Assembly: GCF_042676985.1 (NCBI RefSeq)
Contig: NZ_JBHTIK010000007.1
Coordinates: 1 to 64,000, forward strand
Direction of reading: 5' to 3'
Length of the DNA stretch: 64,000 nucleotides
Source of the DNA: Sphingosinicella xenopeptidilytica
GTDB lineage: Bacteria; Pseudomonadota; Alphaproteobacteria; Sphingomonadales; Sphingomonadaceae
The notes under the pieces were generated by a model. The model made no database searches, was not told where the DNA came from, and saw only the letters and a list, made by a program, of their open reading frames with translations. The position numbers and the translations under genes are program-made. This document shows positions 37,545 to 46,007 of the stretch, one piece after another. Each line of letters opens with the position of its first letter. Position 1 is the first letter of the stretch.

Positions 37545-39652
37545 CAGCACCTTCTGCGAAGCGGTATCGCGACAGTCGTCACCGATTGCTGGTCGACATG
37601 CATATCCCGGACTGGGATGCGGGATTTCTGGCGAACTACGATCCGGCAGCCATCGCGCAGGCGGCGCGAAAAATGGGCGCGGATGGCGTCATGCTCTATT
37701 TCCAGAGCCATGTCGGGCTCTGCTATTGGCCGACGCGCACGGGTGTTCGTCACGCCGCGGCGCGTGACCGCGATCTCGCCGGAGAGACGCTTGCCGCGCT
37801 TCGCGCTGATGGCCTGCCAGTCTGCGCCTACTACAGCGTCAATTTCAATAATCAGGTCTGGACCGAGAATCCGGACTGGCGATTGCAACCGGCCGCCGCC
37901 GCGACGGTCGGTATTCTGCCGCGCGAACGTTACGGTATCGTTTGCCTGAATGCGGAAGGCTACCGCGCGTTCGTTCAATCGCAGATCGCCGAAATCTGCA
38001 GCTACGATGTCGATGCGGTGTTCTTCGACATGATGTGGTGGAATGGCGTTTGCCGTTGCCCATCATGCGTTTCCCGGTATGCGCGGGAACATGATGGTGC
38101 CGCCATCCCCTCGATGGTCGATTGGTCGGATCCGGCGTGGACGCGGTTCCAGGCGGCGCGTGAACGCTGGCTTGCGGAATGGACAATTCAGCTCCGCGAC
38201 TGGGTAAAAGCGGAAAAGTCGGACGCTGACGTCTATCACAACTTCGCGCTTGCCGTTTCGAACTGGACCCGGGGCATCAGCATTGCGTCCGTCGCCGGGC
38301 ATGATTTCCTCGGCGGGGATTTTTACGGGGACCGGGCCGAACAGTTGCTCATCACCCGCCTGATGCTCAATCTGTCGCCAAGCCGGCCGCCGGAGTTCAT
38401 GACGACGGTTGCGACGAGTCTCATCGAACACACACGCTTGCGGCCGATTCCCGAGATGCAAACGAAGGCGCTTGCGGCTGCGGCCTCCAACGCCGCGTTC
38501 CTCGCCATCGCAGCCATCGACCCCGACGGTCGGCTGGATGCCGCCGTTATTGATCGTATCAAGGCAGGCTTCGCCGCCGCTGCCGCGTTTCCGCGGTCTG
38601 CAGATGCTCCCGTGGAAGATGTTGGCCTCTACTTCAGTGACTTGTCGCGGTTCAATCCCGCGGTCGGGCCGATCCCATTGGAGGCCGCGCCTGCCGGCAG
38701 CCTTCCCGACTATCCGCACTTCGATGCGCTCGCCGGCGCCTGCCGTGCGTTGCAACGCGCGCATATTCCGTTCGGCGTCTTGTCGGCTGCCAACATCGAT
38801 GAACTGCAGCGTTGGCCGGTGATCGTGCTTCCGAATGCGATCCGCATGAGCGAAGCGGAATGTGCGGCGTTCCGCGCCTATGTCGCAGGCGGCGGCCGTC
38901 TTTATGCAAGCCGCGACACCTCGCTTTACGACGTACATGGCGGCCCGCGGCAGAACCCTGGCCTCGCCCACGTGTTCGGCTGCACGCGCACGGGCGCGTT
39001 CGAGGGGCGGCTCGTATATGTCATCGACACGCGGCCGGAGGGCGCATCGCGCCCCATCGCACACTGGCGCGGGCCGGACGCGCGGACCGGAGCGACCCGT
39101 GTTCGTTCGGACGATGCGGAAACGCTCGCAGTGATCGGTCTGCCCTACGGATACCCGGCGGGGGGTACGGCGAGCGACACGAATTGGGCGAGCATCCATT
39201 CGTCGCCGCCCTGGACGACGACGGAAACGCCTGCGATCCTTCGCAAGGTGATCGGGTCTGGTGTCGTGGTTTACAGCGCGGCCGACATCGAGGCCATGCA
39301 GGCGCCCGATCAGGAAGATTTGTTCATCAGTCTGATCCGCAGTCTGATGCCCAGCGCCCCGCGCGTTTCCGTCGAAACGCATCCGTCCGTGTGGATGACG
39401 GCGTTTTCCGGCGGGGACCATGATCTGCGGATTTCGCTCCTCGCCTATCCGGCGGAGTTTCCGGCCCTTCCAGTGCCTGCCGCCCCGGTTCGGGTGGCCG
39501 TGCCGGACGGAATGGCCTGCGCGAGCGTGACCAGCATTCCCGACGGCACCAGTCTCGCATGGTACGACGAAGGCGCTCAGATCACGTTCGAGGCCGGACC
39601 GCTGGAGCCTTTTCGGCAGTTCGATGTTCGCTTCACCGCGGCGCAGCCATGA
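37541..39652 (+). CDS. Putative glycoside hydrolase, GH151/alpha-L-fucosidase-like
   Basis: 703 residues from an ATGA overlap with the previous gene at 37541 (GTG, then MTAPSAKRY numbering). The N-terminal TIM-barrel has MGADGVMLYFQSHVGLCYWPTRTGVRH, comparable to the HHGWSYYPT-type segment of GH151 fucosidase-like enzymes. VDAVFFDMMWWNG holds the predicted nucleophile Asp, followed by a CRCPSC cluster. The middle domain (about 395-600) looks like the beta-galactosidase trimerisation fold (VIVLPNAIRMSEAECAAFRAYV). There is no signal peptide, so it acts in the cytoplasm. Fucosidase or another 6-deoxyhexosidase activity is a family-based guess. Confidence 0.65.
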   Translation: MTAPSAKRYRDSRHRLLVDMHIPDWDAGFLANYDPAAIAQAARKMGADGVMLYFQSHVGLCYWPTRTGVRHAAARDRDLAGETLAALRADGLPVCAYYSVNFNNQVWTENPDWRLQPAAAATVGILPRERYGIVCLNAEGYRAFVQSQIAEICSYDVDAVFFDMMWWNGVCRCPSCVSRYAREHDGAAIPSMVDWSDPAWTRFQAARERWLAEWTIQLRDWVKAEKSDADVYHNFALAVSNWTRGISIASVAGHDFLGGDFYGDRAEQLLITRLMLNLSPSRPPEFMTTVATSLIEHTRLRPIPEMQTKALAAAASNAAFLAIAAIDPDGRLDAAVIDRIKAGFAAAAAFPRSADAPVEDVGLYFSDLSRFNPAVGPIPLEAAPAGSLPDYPHFDALAGACRALQRAHIPFGVLSAANIDELQRWPVIVLPNAIRMSEAECAAFRAYVAGGGRLYASRDTSLYDVHGGPRQNPGLAHVFGCTRTGAFEGRLVYVIDTRPEGASRPIAHWRGPDARTGATRVRSDDAETLAVIGLPYGYPAGGTASDTNWASIHSSPPWTTTETPAILRKVIGSGVVVYSAADIEAMQAPDQEDLFISLIRSLMPSAPRVSVETHPSVWMTAFSGGDHDLRISLLAYPAEFPALPVPAAPVRVAVPDGMACASVTSIPDGTSLAWYDEGAQITFEAGPLEPFRQFDVRFTAAQP

Positions 39653-40626
39653 CTGGAAAGATCCGGATCGGCATCCTCGGCGCCGGCCGCATCGCGGTTC
39701 CGGCAATCATTACGCCTGCTCGCGGCCACAGTGGCATCACAGTGCACTGCATCGCCGCACGTGATGCCGAGCGCGCGCAGGCCTTTGCGCACACCCATGA
39801 AATTCCCTTCTGGGCGGCGAGCTATGATGCCATGCTGGCACGGGAGGATATCGACCTCGTCTACATCGGGCTGCCGCCGATGTTGCATCGCGAATGGACC
39901 GAGCGTGCGCTTCGCGCAGGGAAGGCTGTGCTCTGCGAGAAGCCGTTTGCGCTGAATACCGAAGAGGCCGAAGCCATGGTCGCTGCGGCCGGCCGCGCAG
40001 GTGTCCCTTTGATCGAGGCGTTTCACTACCGGTATCATCCGCTGTTCCGGACACTGGAGGCGCTTGTTGCGGATGGCGCGATCGGGCGCGTCGTCTCAGC
40101 GCGCGCCTGGCTTAGGTATCCGATACCGGAAGATGCGGGCGAGCATCGCTGGTCGGTGGCGGCGGGTGGCGGCGCGCTCATGGACCTCGGCTGCTATCCC
40201 GTTCACGCCCTGCGTTCGCTGCTCGGCGACGCGAAGGTCGCGGATGCGCGGATGGCATTTGAGCGCGGTGTGGACCGGGCGGTTGCCGCACGCCTCAGCT
40301 TTGCATCGGGCGTTCGCGCAACTCTGCATGCATCAATGCGCACGTCTGCGCCATCGAGCGGCATCATCCTGAACGGCACGTCGGGGAGGCTTATGGTGCG
40401 CGGGTTTCTGATGCCCCATCGCGGCGCTGACGCAGTACTCGAACGCAGCGGCACGCGTACGCGGCTCGATGTCGATCCCGTCACGACATTTGCCGCGCAG
40501 CTCGATCACGTGGTGGCTGTTTTGCGCGGCGAAGCACAGCCGCTTACCGGCGGCGCGGATGCAGCGGCAAACATGGTGCTGATCGACGCCATCCGCGCGC
40601 AGGCACGGATCAGATCAGCGGATTGA
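39649..40626 (+). CDS. Gfo/Idh/MocA-family oxidoreductase
   Basis: 325 residues from ATG 39649, overlapping the previous stop as ATGA. The Rossmann fold begins IRIGILGAGRIAVPAI, the hallmark EKPFALNTEEAE supplies the catalytic-type Lys near 97, and the C-terminal domain has GGGALMDLGCYPVHALR with the conserved His. Members oxidise or reduce sugars with NAD(P), and some catalyse keto intermediates in unusual glycoside cleavage. With the cupin and GH151-like genes it forms one translation-coupled unit. Its 3' end overlaps the convergent dioxygenase gene by 17 bases. Confidence 0.85.
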   Translation: MTGKIRIGILGAGRIAVPAIITPARGHSGITVHCIAARDAERAQAFAHTHEIPFWAASYDAMLAREDIDLVYIGLPPMLHREWTERALRAGKAVLCEKPFALNTEEAEAMVAAAGRAGVPLIEAFHYRYHPLFRTLEALVADGAIGRVVSARAWLRYPIPEDAGEHRWSVAAGGGALMDLGCYPVHALRSLLGDAKVADARMAFERGVDRAVAARLSFASGVRATLHASMRTSAPSSGIILNGTSGRLMVRGFLMPHRGADAVLERSGTRTRLDVDPVTTFAAQLDHVVAVLRGEAQPLTGGADAAANMVLIDAIRAQARIRSAD

Positions 40627-41401
40627 GTTCGTCGTTGTCGAGTGGATCGCCGACACGGAGTTTCGCGAAATAGCTGTCGGGCAGGATATTCTGCTGGCCG
40701 TTGAACACGGCGCCGTCGGGCATGTATGCGCAGGACATCGCCATCCGTCGTCCTGTCGTCATGTTCACGCCTGCGCCGTGCACGGTCAGCCCGTTGTGGA
40801 AGCTGCAATCACCGGCCCGCATCACGGCGTGTACGGGCTGGATATCCTTCATCTCGGGATAGATATCGAAAATCGCGCCGAACTCATCGCGTAGAAACAT
40901 GTTGTCGTAGCGCGCGAGCTTGTGGCTGCCCGGAAGGAAACAGAGGCAGCCGTTTTCCAGCGTGGCATCCTCAAGCGCAATCCAGATCGATATCGACTGG
41001 CGCGAGTGGAAAGACCAATAGGGATTGTCGATATGGAGTGCGGTCGGATTTCCAAACGGCTCCTTTATGAAAGCCTGATCGTGCCACAGGCGGAAGCGAT
41101 CCACACCTTCGAGCTTGCAGAGCATTTCACCAAGCGCGGGAGATTGCATATAGCGCTGCACCACGTCGCTCAGCCGCCAGAGATTGATCCGCTGGGTGAA
41201 GACCCGGTCATAATAGGCATCGCCCTCGACAAGATCGGCGCCCACGCCGGCAATCTTCCGCTTGCCGGGCATCGCCGCGATCGCGGCAAGCACATTGCTT
41301 CGCAGTTCGGCGACCTGCTCGACATCGAGAAAGCTTCGCCGAATCATATATCCGTTGTCGCGGTAAAAGCGGATGTCTTCATCGGTCAGTTGCGTCTGCA
41401 T
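40610..41401 (-). CDS. Phytanoyl-CoA dioxygenase-family protein
   Basis: 263 residues from ATG 41401 (MQTQLTDEDIRFYRDNGY). The Fe(II) site is visible as H-x-D in PTALHIDNPYWSF near 145 and a distal His in NGLTVHGAGVN near 220, with the oxoglutarate-binding Arg in TTGRRMAMS. It would be a non-haem Fe(II)/2-oxoglutarate oxygenase in the cytoplasm. It lies 37 bases downstream of the LldD-like gene in one leftward operon. Such enzymes hydroxylate or O-demethylate small molecules, so acting on a modified deoxysugar is possible. The substrate cannot be read. Confidence 0.82.
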   Translation of the reverse strand: MQTQLTDEDIRFYRDNGYMIRRSFLDVEQVAELRSNVLAAIAAMPGKRKIAGVGADLVEGDAYYDRVFTQRINLWRLSDVVQRYMQSPALGEMLCKLEGVDRFRLWHDQAFIKEPFGNPTALHIDNPYWSFHSRQSISIWIALEDATLENGCLCFLPGSHKLARYDNMFLRDEFGAIFDIYPEMKDIQPVHAVMRAGDCSFHNGLTVHGAGVNMTTGRRMAMSCAYMPDGAVFNGQQNILPDSYFAKLRVGDPLDNDELNPLI

Positions 41402-41438
41402 TTTTCGTAACCCTCCCAAGGTTTTGATTTGCGCGCGT

Positions 41439-42578
41439 TTACGCGAGCAAATGGGGACCGATGTCCTCCACTCGTCGGCATCCCGTCAGAGTCATGGCCA
41501 CGCGCATTTCCTGCGCGATCAGCGAGAGCATGTGCGCAACGCCGCTTTCGCCGCGTGCGGCAAGCGCGTAGGCCCAGGCACGACCGAGCAGCACACCGCG
41601 CGCGCCGAGTGCCATCATGCGGAGCACATCGAGCCCGGATCGAATTCCGCCGTCGGCCAGCACGGTCAGCCGCTCGCCGACGGCCTCGACGATCGGGGGG
41701 AGTGCCGCCACCGTCGATAGCGCGCCGTCGAGCTGGCGGCCGCCATGGTTCGATACCACGATGCCGTCGGCACCGGCGTCTGCGGCGGCAATGGCATCCT
41801 CCGGATCGAGGAGGCCCTTGATGATCAGCGGACGCTTCCACTCGGCGCGTATGAAATCGAGATCGGACCAGTGGATCGCCGGGTCGAAATTGCCTCGCAT
41901 CCACGCGAAGAAATCCTCCAGCCCCGTGCGCCCGGCAAGCACGGGCGCAATGTTGCCGAGGTGATGCGGGCGTCCCATCATACCGACATCCCATGCCCAG
42001 TCCGGCCGCATCGCCGCCTGCGCGAACCGCCGCAATGCGCCCCACAGGCCCGGCGCGCCGGCGAGACCCGATCGGACATCGCGATAGCGTGCGCCGGGCA
42101 CCGGCATGTCGACAGTGAAGATGAGCGCCGGGCAGCCTGCCGCGTCCGCGCGCGCCAGGAGGTCGCGCATGAAGCCGCGATCGCGGATCATGTAGAGCTG
42201 GAACCAGAACGGTGCCGGGCTGGCCGCGCGCAGTTCGTCGATCGGGCATACCGAAACCGTGGAGAGGCAGAACGGCACGCCGGCCGTTGCTGCCCCGCGT
42301 GATGCCTGAACCTCGCCGCGCCGCGCGTTCATGCCGGCAAGCCCGACCGGGCCAAGCACCACCGGCATGGCGAGAGGCTGGCCGAACAGGATCGTTGCGA
42401 GATCGAGACCGGACATGTCGCGCATCACGCGCTGGCGCAGCGCCAGCGTTTCGAGATCCGATCGGTTTCGCTGAAGCGTCACCTCGGCGTAGGAGCCGCC
42501 GTCAATATATTCGAACAGGAAGTGCGGCAGTCGCCGTCTCGCCATCGCGCGGTAATCGCCGACGGAAGCTGCGATCAT
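41439..42578 (-). CDS. lldD: FMN-dependent alpha-hydroxy-acid oxidase/L-lactate dehydrogenase
   Basis: 379 residues from ATG 42578. The FMN enzyme is recognised from FEYIDGGSYAEVTLQRNR, the FMN-binding PVVLGPVGLAGM, WFQLYMIRDRG, and the active-site VSNHGGRQLDGA with catalytic His near 270, then VLADGGIRSGLDVLRMMALGARGVLLGRAW. Enzymes of this type oxidise L-lactate to pyruvate using the respiratory chain or O2. In this locus L-lactate is the product of the RhaEW dehydrogenase domain, so it completes rhamnose breakdown. The symbol reflects family and context; another L-2-hydroxy acid is possible. Confidence 0.82.
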   Translation of the reverse strand: MIAASVGDYRAMARRRLPHFLFEYIDGGSYAEVTLQRNRSDLETLALRQRVMRDMSGLDLATILFGQPLAMPVVLGPVGLAGMNARRGEVQASRGAATAGVPFCLSTVSVCPIDELRAASPAPFWFQLYMIRDRGFMRDLLARADAAGCPALIFTVDMPVPGARYRDVRSGLAGAPGLWGALRRFAQAAMRPDWAWDVGMMGRPHHLGNIAPVLAGRTGLEDFFAWMRGNFDPAIHWSDLDFIRAEWKRPLIIKGLLDPEDAIAAADAGADGIVVSNHGGRQLDGALSTVAALPPIVEAVGERLTVLADGGIRSGLDVLRMMALGARGVLLGRAWAYALAARGESGVAHMLSLIAQEMRVAMTLTGCRRVEDIGPHLLA

Positions 42579-42698
42579 TTTCCGTCTCCATACGCTCAGG
42601 ATGATGATAAAATATGATCAATATCTATCGAAAACGATTGAATGTGGCAATGGCATTTGATATGCGGGACGCACATTCGAAGACGTAGAAAGAAGTCG

Positions 42699-44819
42699 AT
42701 GAACGACATGAGCGAGCGCCCTGCCTCGGAAAATTTCGCGGCACTGCCGTTTGCTATCCCCGCCGATCGTTGGGATGATGCGGTGGCTTCTGGAATGTCC
42801 CCGGAAGATTTGCTGCTTTATCGTTCAAATCTTCTCGGCGCCGATCTCACGATCACCAATTTCGGTGGCGGCAACACGTCCGGAAAACTTCCCGGTGTCG
42901 ATCCGCTTTCCGGCGCCGATGTCACGGTGCTTTGGGTGAAGGGATCGGGCGGTGACATCGGCTCGATGAAGCGCGATGGCTTCGCGACGCTCTATCTCGA
43001 TCGGCTGCTCGGGCTCGAGGCGCTTTATCGCGGCAGAGAGCACGAAGACGAGATGGTCGGCTATCTCCCGCACTGCACGTTCGCGCTCAATCCTCGGGCG
43101 GCATCGATCGATACGCCCCTTCACGCCTATCTCCCGTTCGCGCACGTCGACCATGTGCACCCCGATGCCCTTATCGCGCTTGCGGCATCTTCGAACGGTG
43201 AGGCGGCCACACGCGAAATCTGGGGCGGCCGCATCGGCTGGCTGCCCTGGAAGCGGCCCGGCTTTGCGCTTGGCCTGCAACTGCGCGATCTTGTTCAGGC
43301 GAGCCCGGATCTCGAAGGCGTCGTCCTCGCCGGGCACGGTCTCATCTGCTGGGGCGACGATGCGCGTGCATGTTATCAGCGGACCGTAAGGCTCATCAGC
43401 GATGCGGCGAGCCATCTCAATAAATCCATGAAAACGCAGGTCGCGTTCGGCGGCCGTGTGGTGGAGCCGCGCGAACCGGATGCACGCCGCGCCGCGATGA
43501 TTGCACTGATGCCCCGGCTGCGCGGTCTCGTCAGCACCGGCAGCGCGAAGGTGATGCACGTCAGCGATGATCCGGAAACCATGGAGTTCGTCTGCGCGCG
43601 TGATTTCGGTCGCCTTGCAGCGCTGGGCACCTCCTGCCCGGATCATTTCCTGCGAACCAAAATCGCGCCGCTGGTTCTCGATCCCGCCCGTCTCGACGAT
43701 CATGAATATCTCGCCGGTGCCGTGGAGCAGTATCGCGCCGATTATGCCGCTTATTACGCGCGCTGCGCCGTGCCGGGCGATCCCCCGATGCGCGACGCCA
43801 ACCCCGTTATCGTGCTGATCCCCGGCATTGGCCGGATCGCGATCGCCGGCGATCGCACGACCGCCCGGCTTGCGAGCGAGTTCTACGGCAATGCGATCAA
43901 TGTGATGCGCGGCGCCGAGGCCATCGGCCGCTATGTTGGCCTTCCCGAACAGGAAGCCTACGGCATCGAGTACTGGGCGCTTGAGGAAGCGAAGCTGCGC
44001 AGAATGCCGCCGCCGCGTCCGCTCGCGGGCAGGATCGGCGTGATCACCGGCGGTGCCGGCGGCATCGGCGCGGCGACAGCCGCACGGCTTCTGGCAGACG
44101 GCGCCTGCGTGATGCTGCTCGATCGCGACGCCGAAGCGGTCAAGGCCGTGCACGCGGATCTTCAGCAGCGCTACGGCCGGGATCTGGTGCGCTATGCGGC
44201 CTGCGACGTTACGGATGAAGCACAGGTCGAAGGCGCTTTCGACGCCTGTGTCGCGACCTTCGGCGGCCTCGACATCCTCGTTGCGAACGCCGGAATTGCC
44301 TCCTCCGCGGCCATCGAGGAAACCTCGATCGAGCTTTGGCAGCGCAATTACGATGTGCTTGCGCGCGGATACTTCCTGTCTGCGCGCGCCGCGTTCGGCC
44401 TGATGCGTGAATCGGGTGGCGGATCGATCGTGTTCATCGGTTCGAAGAACGGCATTGCCGCAGCAACGAACGCCTCGGCCTACGCGTCTGCGAAGGCCGC
44501 TGCACTGCACCTCGCGCGCTGTCTTGCACTGGAAGGCGCACCGCTTGGAATCCGCGTCAACACAGTCAATCCCGATGCGGTGATCCAGGGCTCCCGGATC
44601 TGGGACGGCGAGTGGCGGCAGGAGCGCGCGGGCGCGCACGGGATCGATGCCGGAGAGGCGCTTGAGATTCACTATCGCAACCGTTCGCTGCTGAAGCGCG
44701 ATGTGCTTCCGGCAGACGTTGCGGAGGCGGTTGCGTTTTTCGCGTCCGAAGCCTCTTCCAAGTCCACGGGTAACATGATCAACGTCGATGCCGGCAACGC
44801 GCAGGCGTTCACACGCTGA
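42699..44819 (+). CDS. rhaEW: Bifunctional rhamnulose-1-phosphate aldolase/L-lactaldehyde dehydrogenase
   Basis: 706 residues from ATG 42699. The N-terminal class II aldolase part (about 1-440) holds the Zn histidines in FAHVDHVHPDALIALAAS and LAGHGLICWG, plus ITNFGGGNTSGK for phosphate binding. The C-terminal short-chain dehydrogenase part (about 450-706) has GVITGGAGGIGAATA, LVANAGIAS, FIGSKNGIA and YASAKAA with the catalytic Ser, Tyr and Lys. It splits L-rhamnulose-1-phosphate to DHAP and L-lactaldehyde and oxidises the latter to L-lactate. It is the key evidence for a phosphorylative rhamnose route here and is divergent from the lactate oxidase gene. Confidence 0.92.
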   Translation: MNDMSERPASENFAALPFAIPADRWDDAVASGMSPEDLLLYRSNLLGADLTITNFGGGNTSGKLPGVDPLSGADVTVLWVKGSGGDIGSMKRDGFATLYLDRLLGLEALYRGREHEDEMVGYLPHCTFALNPRAASIDTPLHAYLPFAHVDHVHPDALIALAASSNGEAATREIWGGRIGWLPWKRPGFALGLQLRDLVQASPDLEGVVLAGHGLICWGDDARACYQRTVRLISDAASHLNKSMKTQVAFGGRVVEPREPDARRAAMIALMPRLRGLVSTGSAKVMHVSDDPETMEFVCARDFGRLAALGTSCPDHFLRTKIAPLVLDPARLDDHEYLAGAVEQYRADYAAYYARCAVPGDPPMRDANPVIVLIPGIGRIAIAGDRTTARLASEFYGNAINVMRGAEAIGRYVGLPEQEAYGIEYWALEEAKLRRMPPPRPLAGRIGVITGGAGGIGAATAARLLADGACVMLLDRDAEAVKAVHADLQQRYGRDLVRYAACDVTDEAQVEGAFDACVATFGGLDILVANAGIASSAAIEETSIELWQRNYDVLARGYFLSARAAFGLMRESGGGSIVFIGSKNGIAAATNASAYASAKAAALHLARCLALEGAPLGIRVNTVNPDAVIQGSRIWDGEWRQERAGAHGIDAGEALEIHYRNRSLLKRDVLPADVAEAVAFFASEASSKSTGNMINVDAGNAQAFTR

Positions 44820-44839
44820 CGCAAACGTTCGAGAGGCCC

Positions 44840-45880
44840 ATGGTCCGCAGCGATCTCTGGCGGGAACTGTGCGCGGTTTCCGCGCGTCTCGGAGCGGACC
44901 GCGCCATCGTGCAGGGCGCGGGCGGCAATGTCTCGCTGAAGGAAGACGGCACGCTCTGGGTAAAGGCGTCGGGCTGCTGGCTGGCAGATGCGGAAGCCAA
45001 GGATATCATGGTGCCGCTGGCGCTCGAAGCCGTCCGGCATCGGCTGGCGGACGCCGCAGGGCAGGCGCTGGACGGCGCGCGGCTCGATGATTCGGCGACG
45101 CAGCATCTCAAGCCCTCGATCGAAACCGCGCTCCACGCCGTCCTGCCGCACCCTGTGGTGCTCCATGTCCATTCGTTGAATGCAACGACGCTCTCGATTC
45201 TCGCCGATGGCCCGGAGCGGCTGAAGGCGTGCGAAGCGGGTTGGCGCGGTGCGTTCATCCCCTATGTTCGGCCGGGGGCCGAACTCGCCGCCATGATCGC
45301 GCACGCGGCGGCATCCGGCGGTGACAGGCCGAACGTCTTCGTTCTGCAGAATCACGGCCTTGTCGTTGCCGCGGAATCTCCCGCCACCGCCGCCGATCTT
45401 CTGCATGAGGTGGAGCGTGATCTCGCGTTCCCGCTGCAGGCGCCGCCCGCTGCACCGGCTGCGCAGCCGTCGCCCGTCCCCGGCTACCGTTGGGACGAGT
45501 CGCTCAGTCGGGTGGCGATGGATCGGCGCCTGGTCTCAATAATGTGCGGCGGCGCGCTCGCGCCGGATCAGGTGGTTTTCCTTGGCGGACCCGCAGCACA
45601 TCTGCCCTCGAATGGCCAGTTCCAGGCCGTCCTGTCCGAGTATCGAAGCCTCTATGGAGGTGCGCCGGCGGTTCTGCTTGCGCCCGGCCGTGGCGGCTAC
45701 GTGAGGAACGATCTGCGCGCGGGCGCAGACGATATCCTCGCGTGGGTCATCGACATGCTGCTCAGGGTTCCGACCGATGCCTCGGTCGTCTTCCTTCCCG
45801 ATGCGGAAGCGCGGGCGCTTGCGGGGTGGGAGGCGGAAAAATACCGCCTCGCACAAAGCAGCGCCCGCGCCGGGCAATAG
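44840..45880 (+). CDS. Second class II aldolase with a C-terminal extension
   Basis: 346 residues from ATG 44840, 20 bases after the RhaEW gene. The aldolase core (about 1-210) has VQGAGGNVSLK for phosphate, the Zn histidines in VVLHVHSLNATT and LQNHGLVVAA, and Glu in KPSIETALHAVL. The last ~130 residues, from PGYRWDESL, are not part of a simple RhaD/FucA and contain VFLGGPAAHLPS and VLLAPGRGGYV. Having two aldolases side by side suggests a second sugar phosphate, for example from fucose. Alternatively it could be a regulatory or lyase variant. The substrate is unknown. Confidence 0.75.
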   Translation: MVRSDLWRELCAVSARLGADRAIVQGAGGNVSLKEDGTLWVKASGCWLADAEAKDIMVPLALEAVRHRLADAAGQALDGARLDDSATQHLKPSIETALHAVLPHPVVLHVHSLNATTLSILADGPERLKACEAGWRGAFIPYVRPGAELAAMIAHAAASGGDRPNVFVLQNHGLVVAAESPATAADLLHEVERDLAFPLQAPPAAPAAQPSPVPGYRWDESLSRVAMDRRLVSIMCGGALAPDQVVFLGGPAAHLPSNGQFQAVLSEYRSLYGGAPAVLLAPGRGGYVRNDLRAGADDILAWVIDMLLRVPTDASVVFLPDAEARALAGWEAEKYRLAQSSARAGQ

Positions 45881-45883
45881 GCC

Positions 45884-46002
45884 GCGATCGTTTCAGGCTT
45901 CTTCAGCCTGAAACGTGAATCGCTGTCTAAGCTGATGATTAGAGACTGATTCAGGTTTGGAATGGAAGCGCGCGGCGCTTCCATTCCAAACGATCAGACT
46001 CT
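45884..46002. repeat. Double-hairpin intergenic repeat, copy B
   Basis: First stem: GCGAT plus CGTTTCAGGC (45884-45898) with GCCTGAAACG and ATCGC (45906-45923), with a 3-base bulge. Second stem: a perfect 16 bp, 45955-45970 with 45976-45991, with a 5-base loop. AGACTGATTCA and ATCAGACTCT frame the second hairpin as in copy A. It fills the whole gap between two convergent genes and so probably also serves as their terminator. Confidence 0.7.
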
Positions 46003-46007
46003 ATCGC

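Noticed and set aside
38063..39706. A 547-codon open frame antisense to the GH151-like gene
   Set aside because: Composition is that of a shadow frame and the opposite strand is tightly coupled to both neighbours.
42825..44672. A 615-codon open frame antisense to the bifunctional aldolase gene
   Set aside because: It shows no protein-family motifs, while the plus strand encodes full aldolase and dehydrogenase domains.
45884..46002. CRISPR repeat or transposon inverted ends at the double-hairpin element
   Set aside because: There is no repeat-spacer array and no open reading frame or target duplication around it; it is treated as a structured intergenic repeat.
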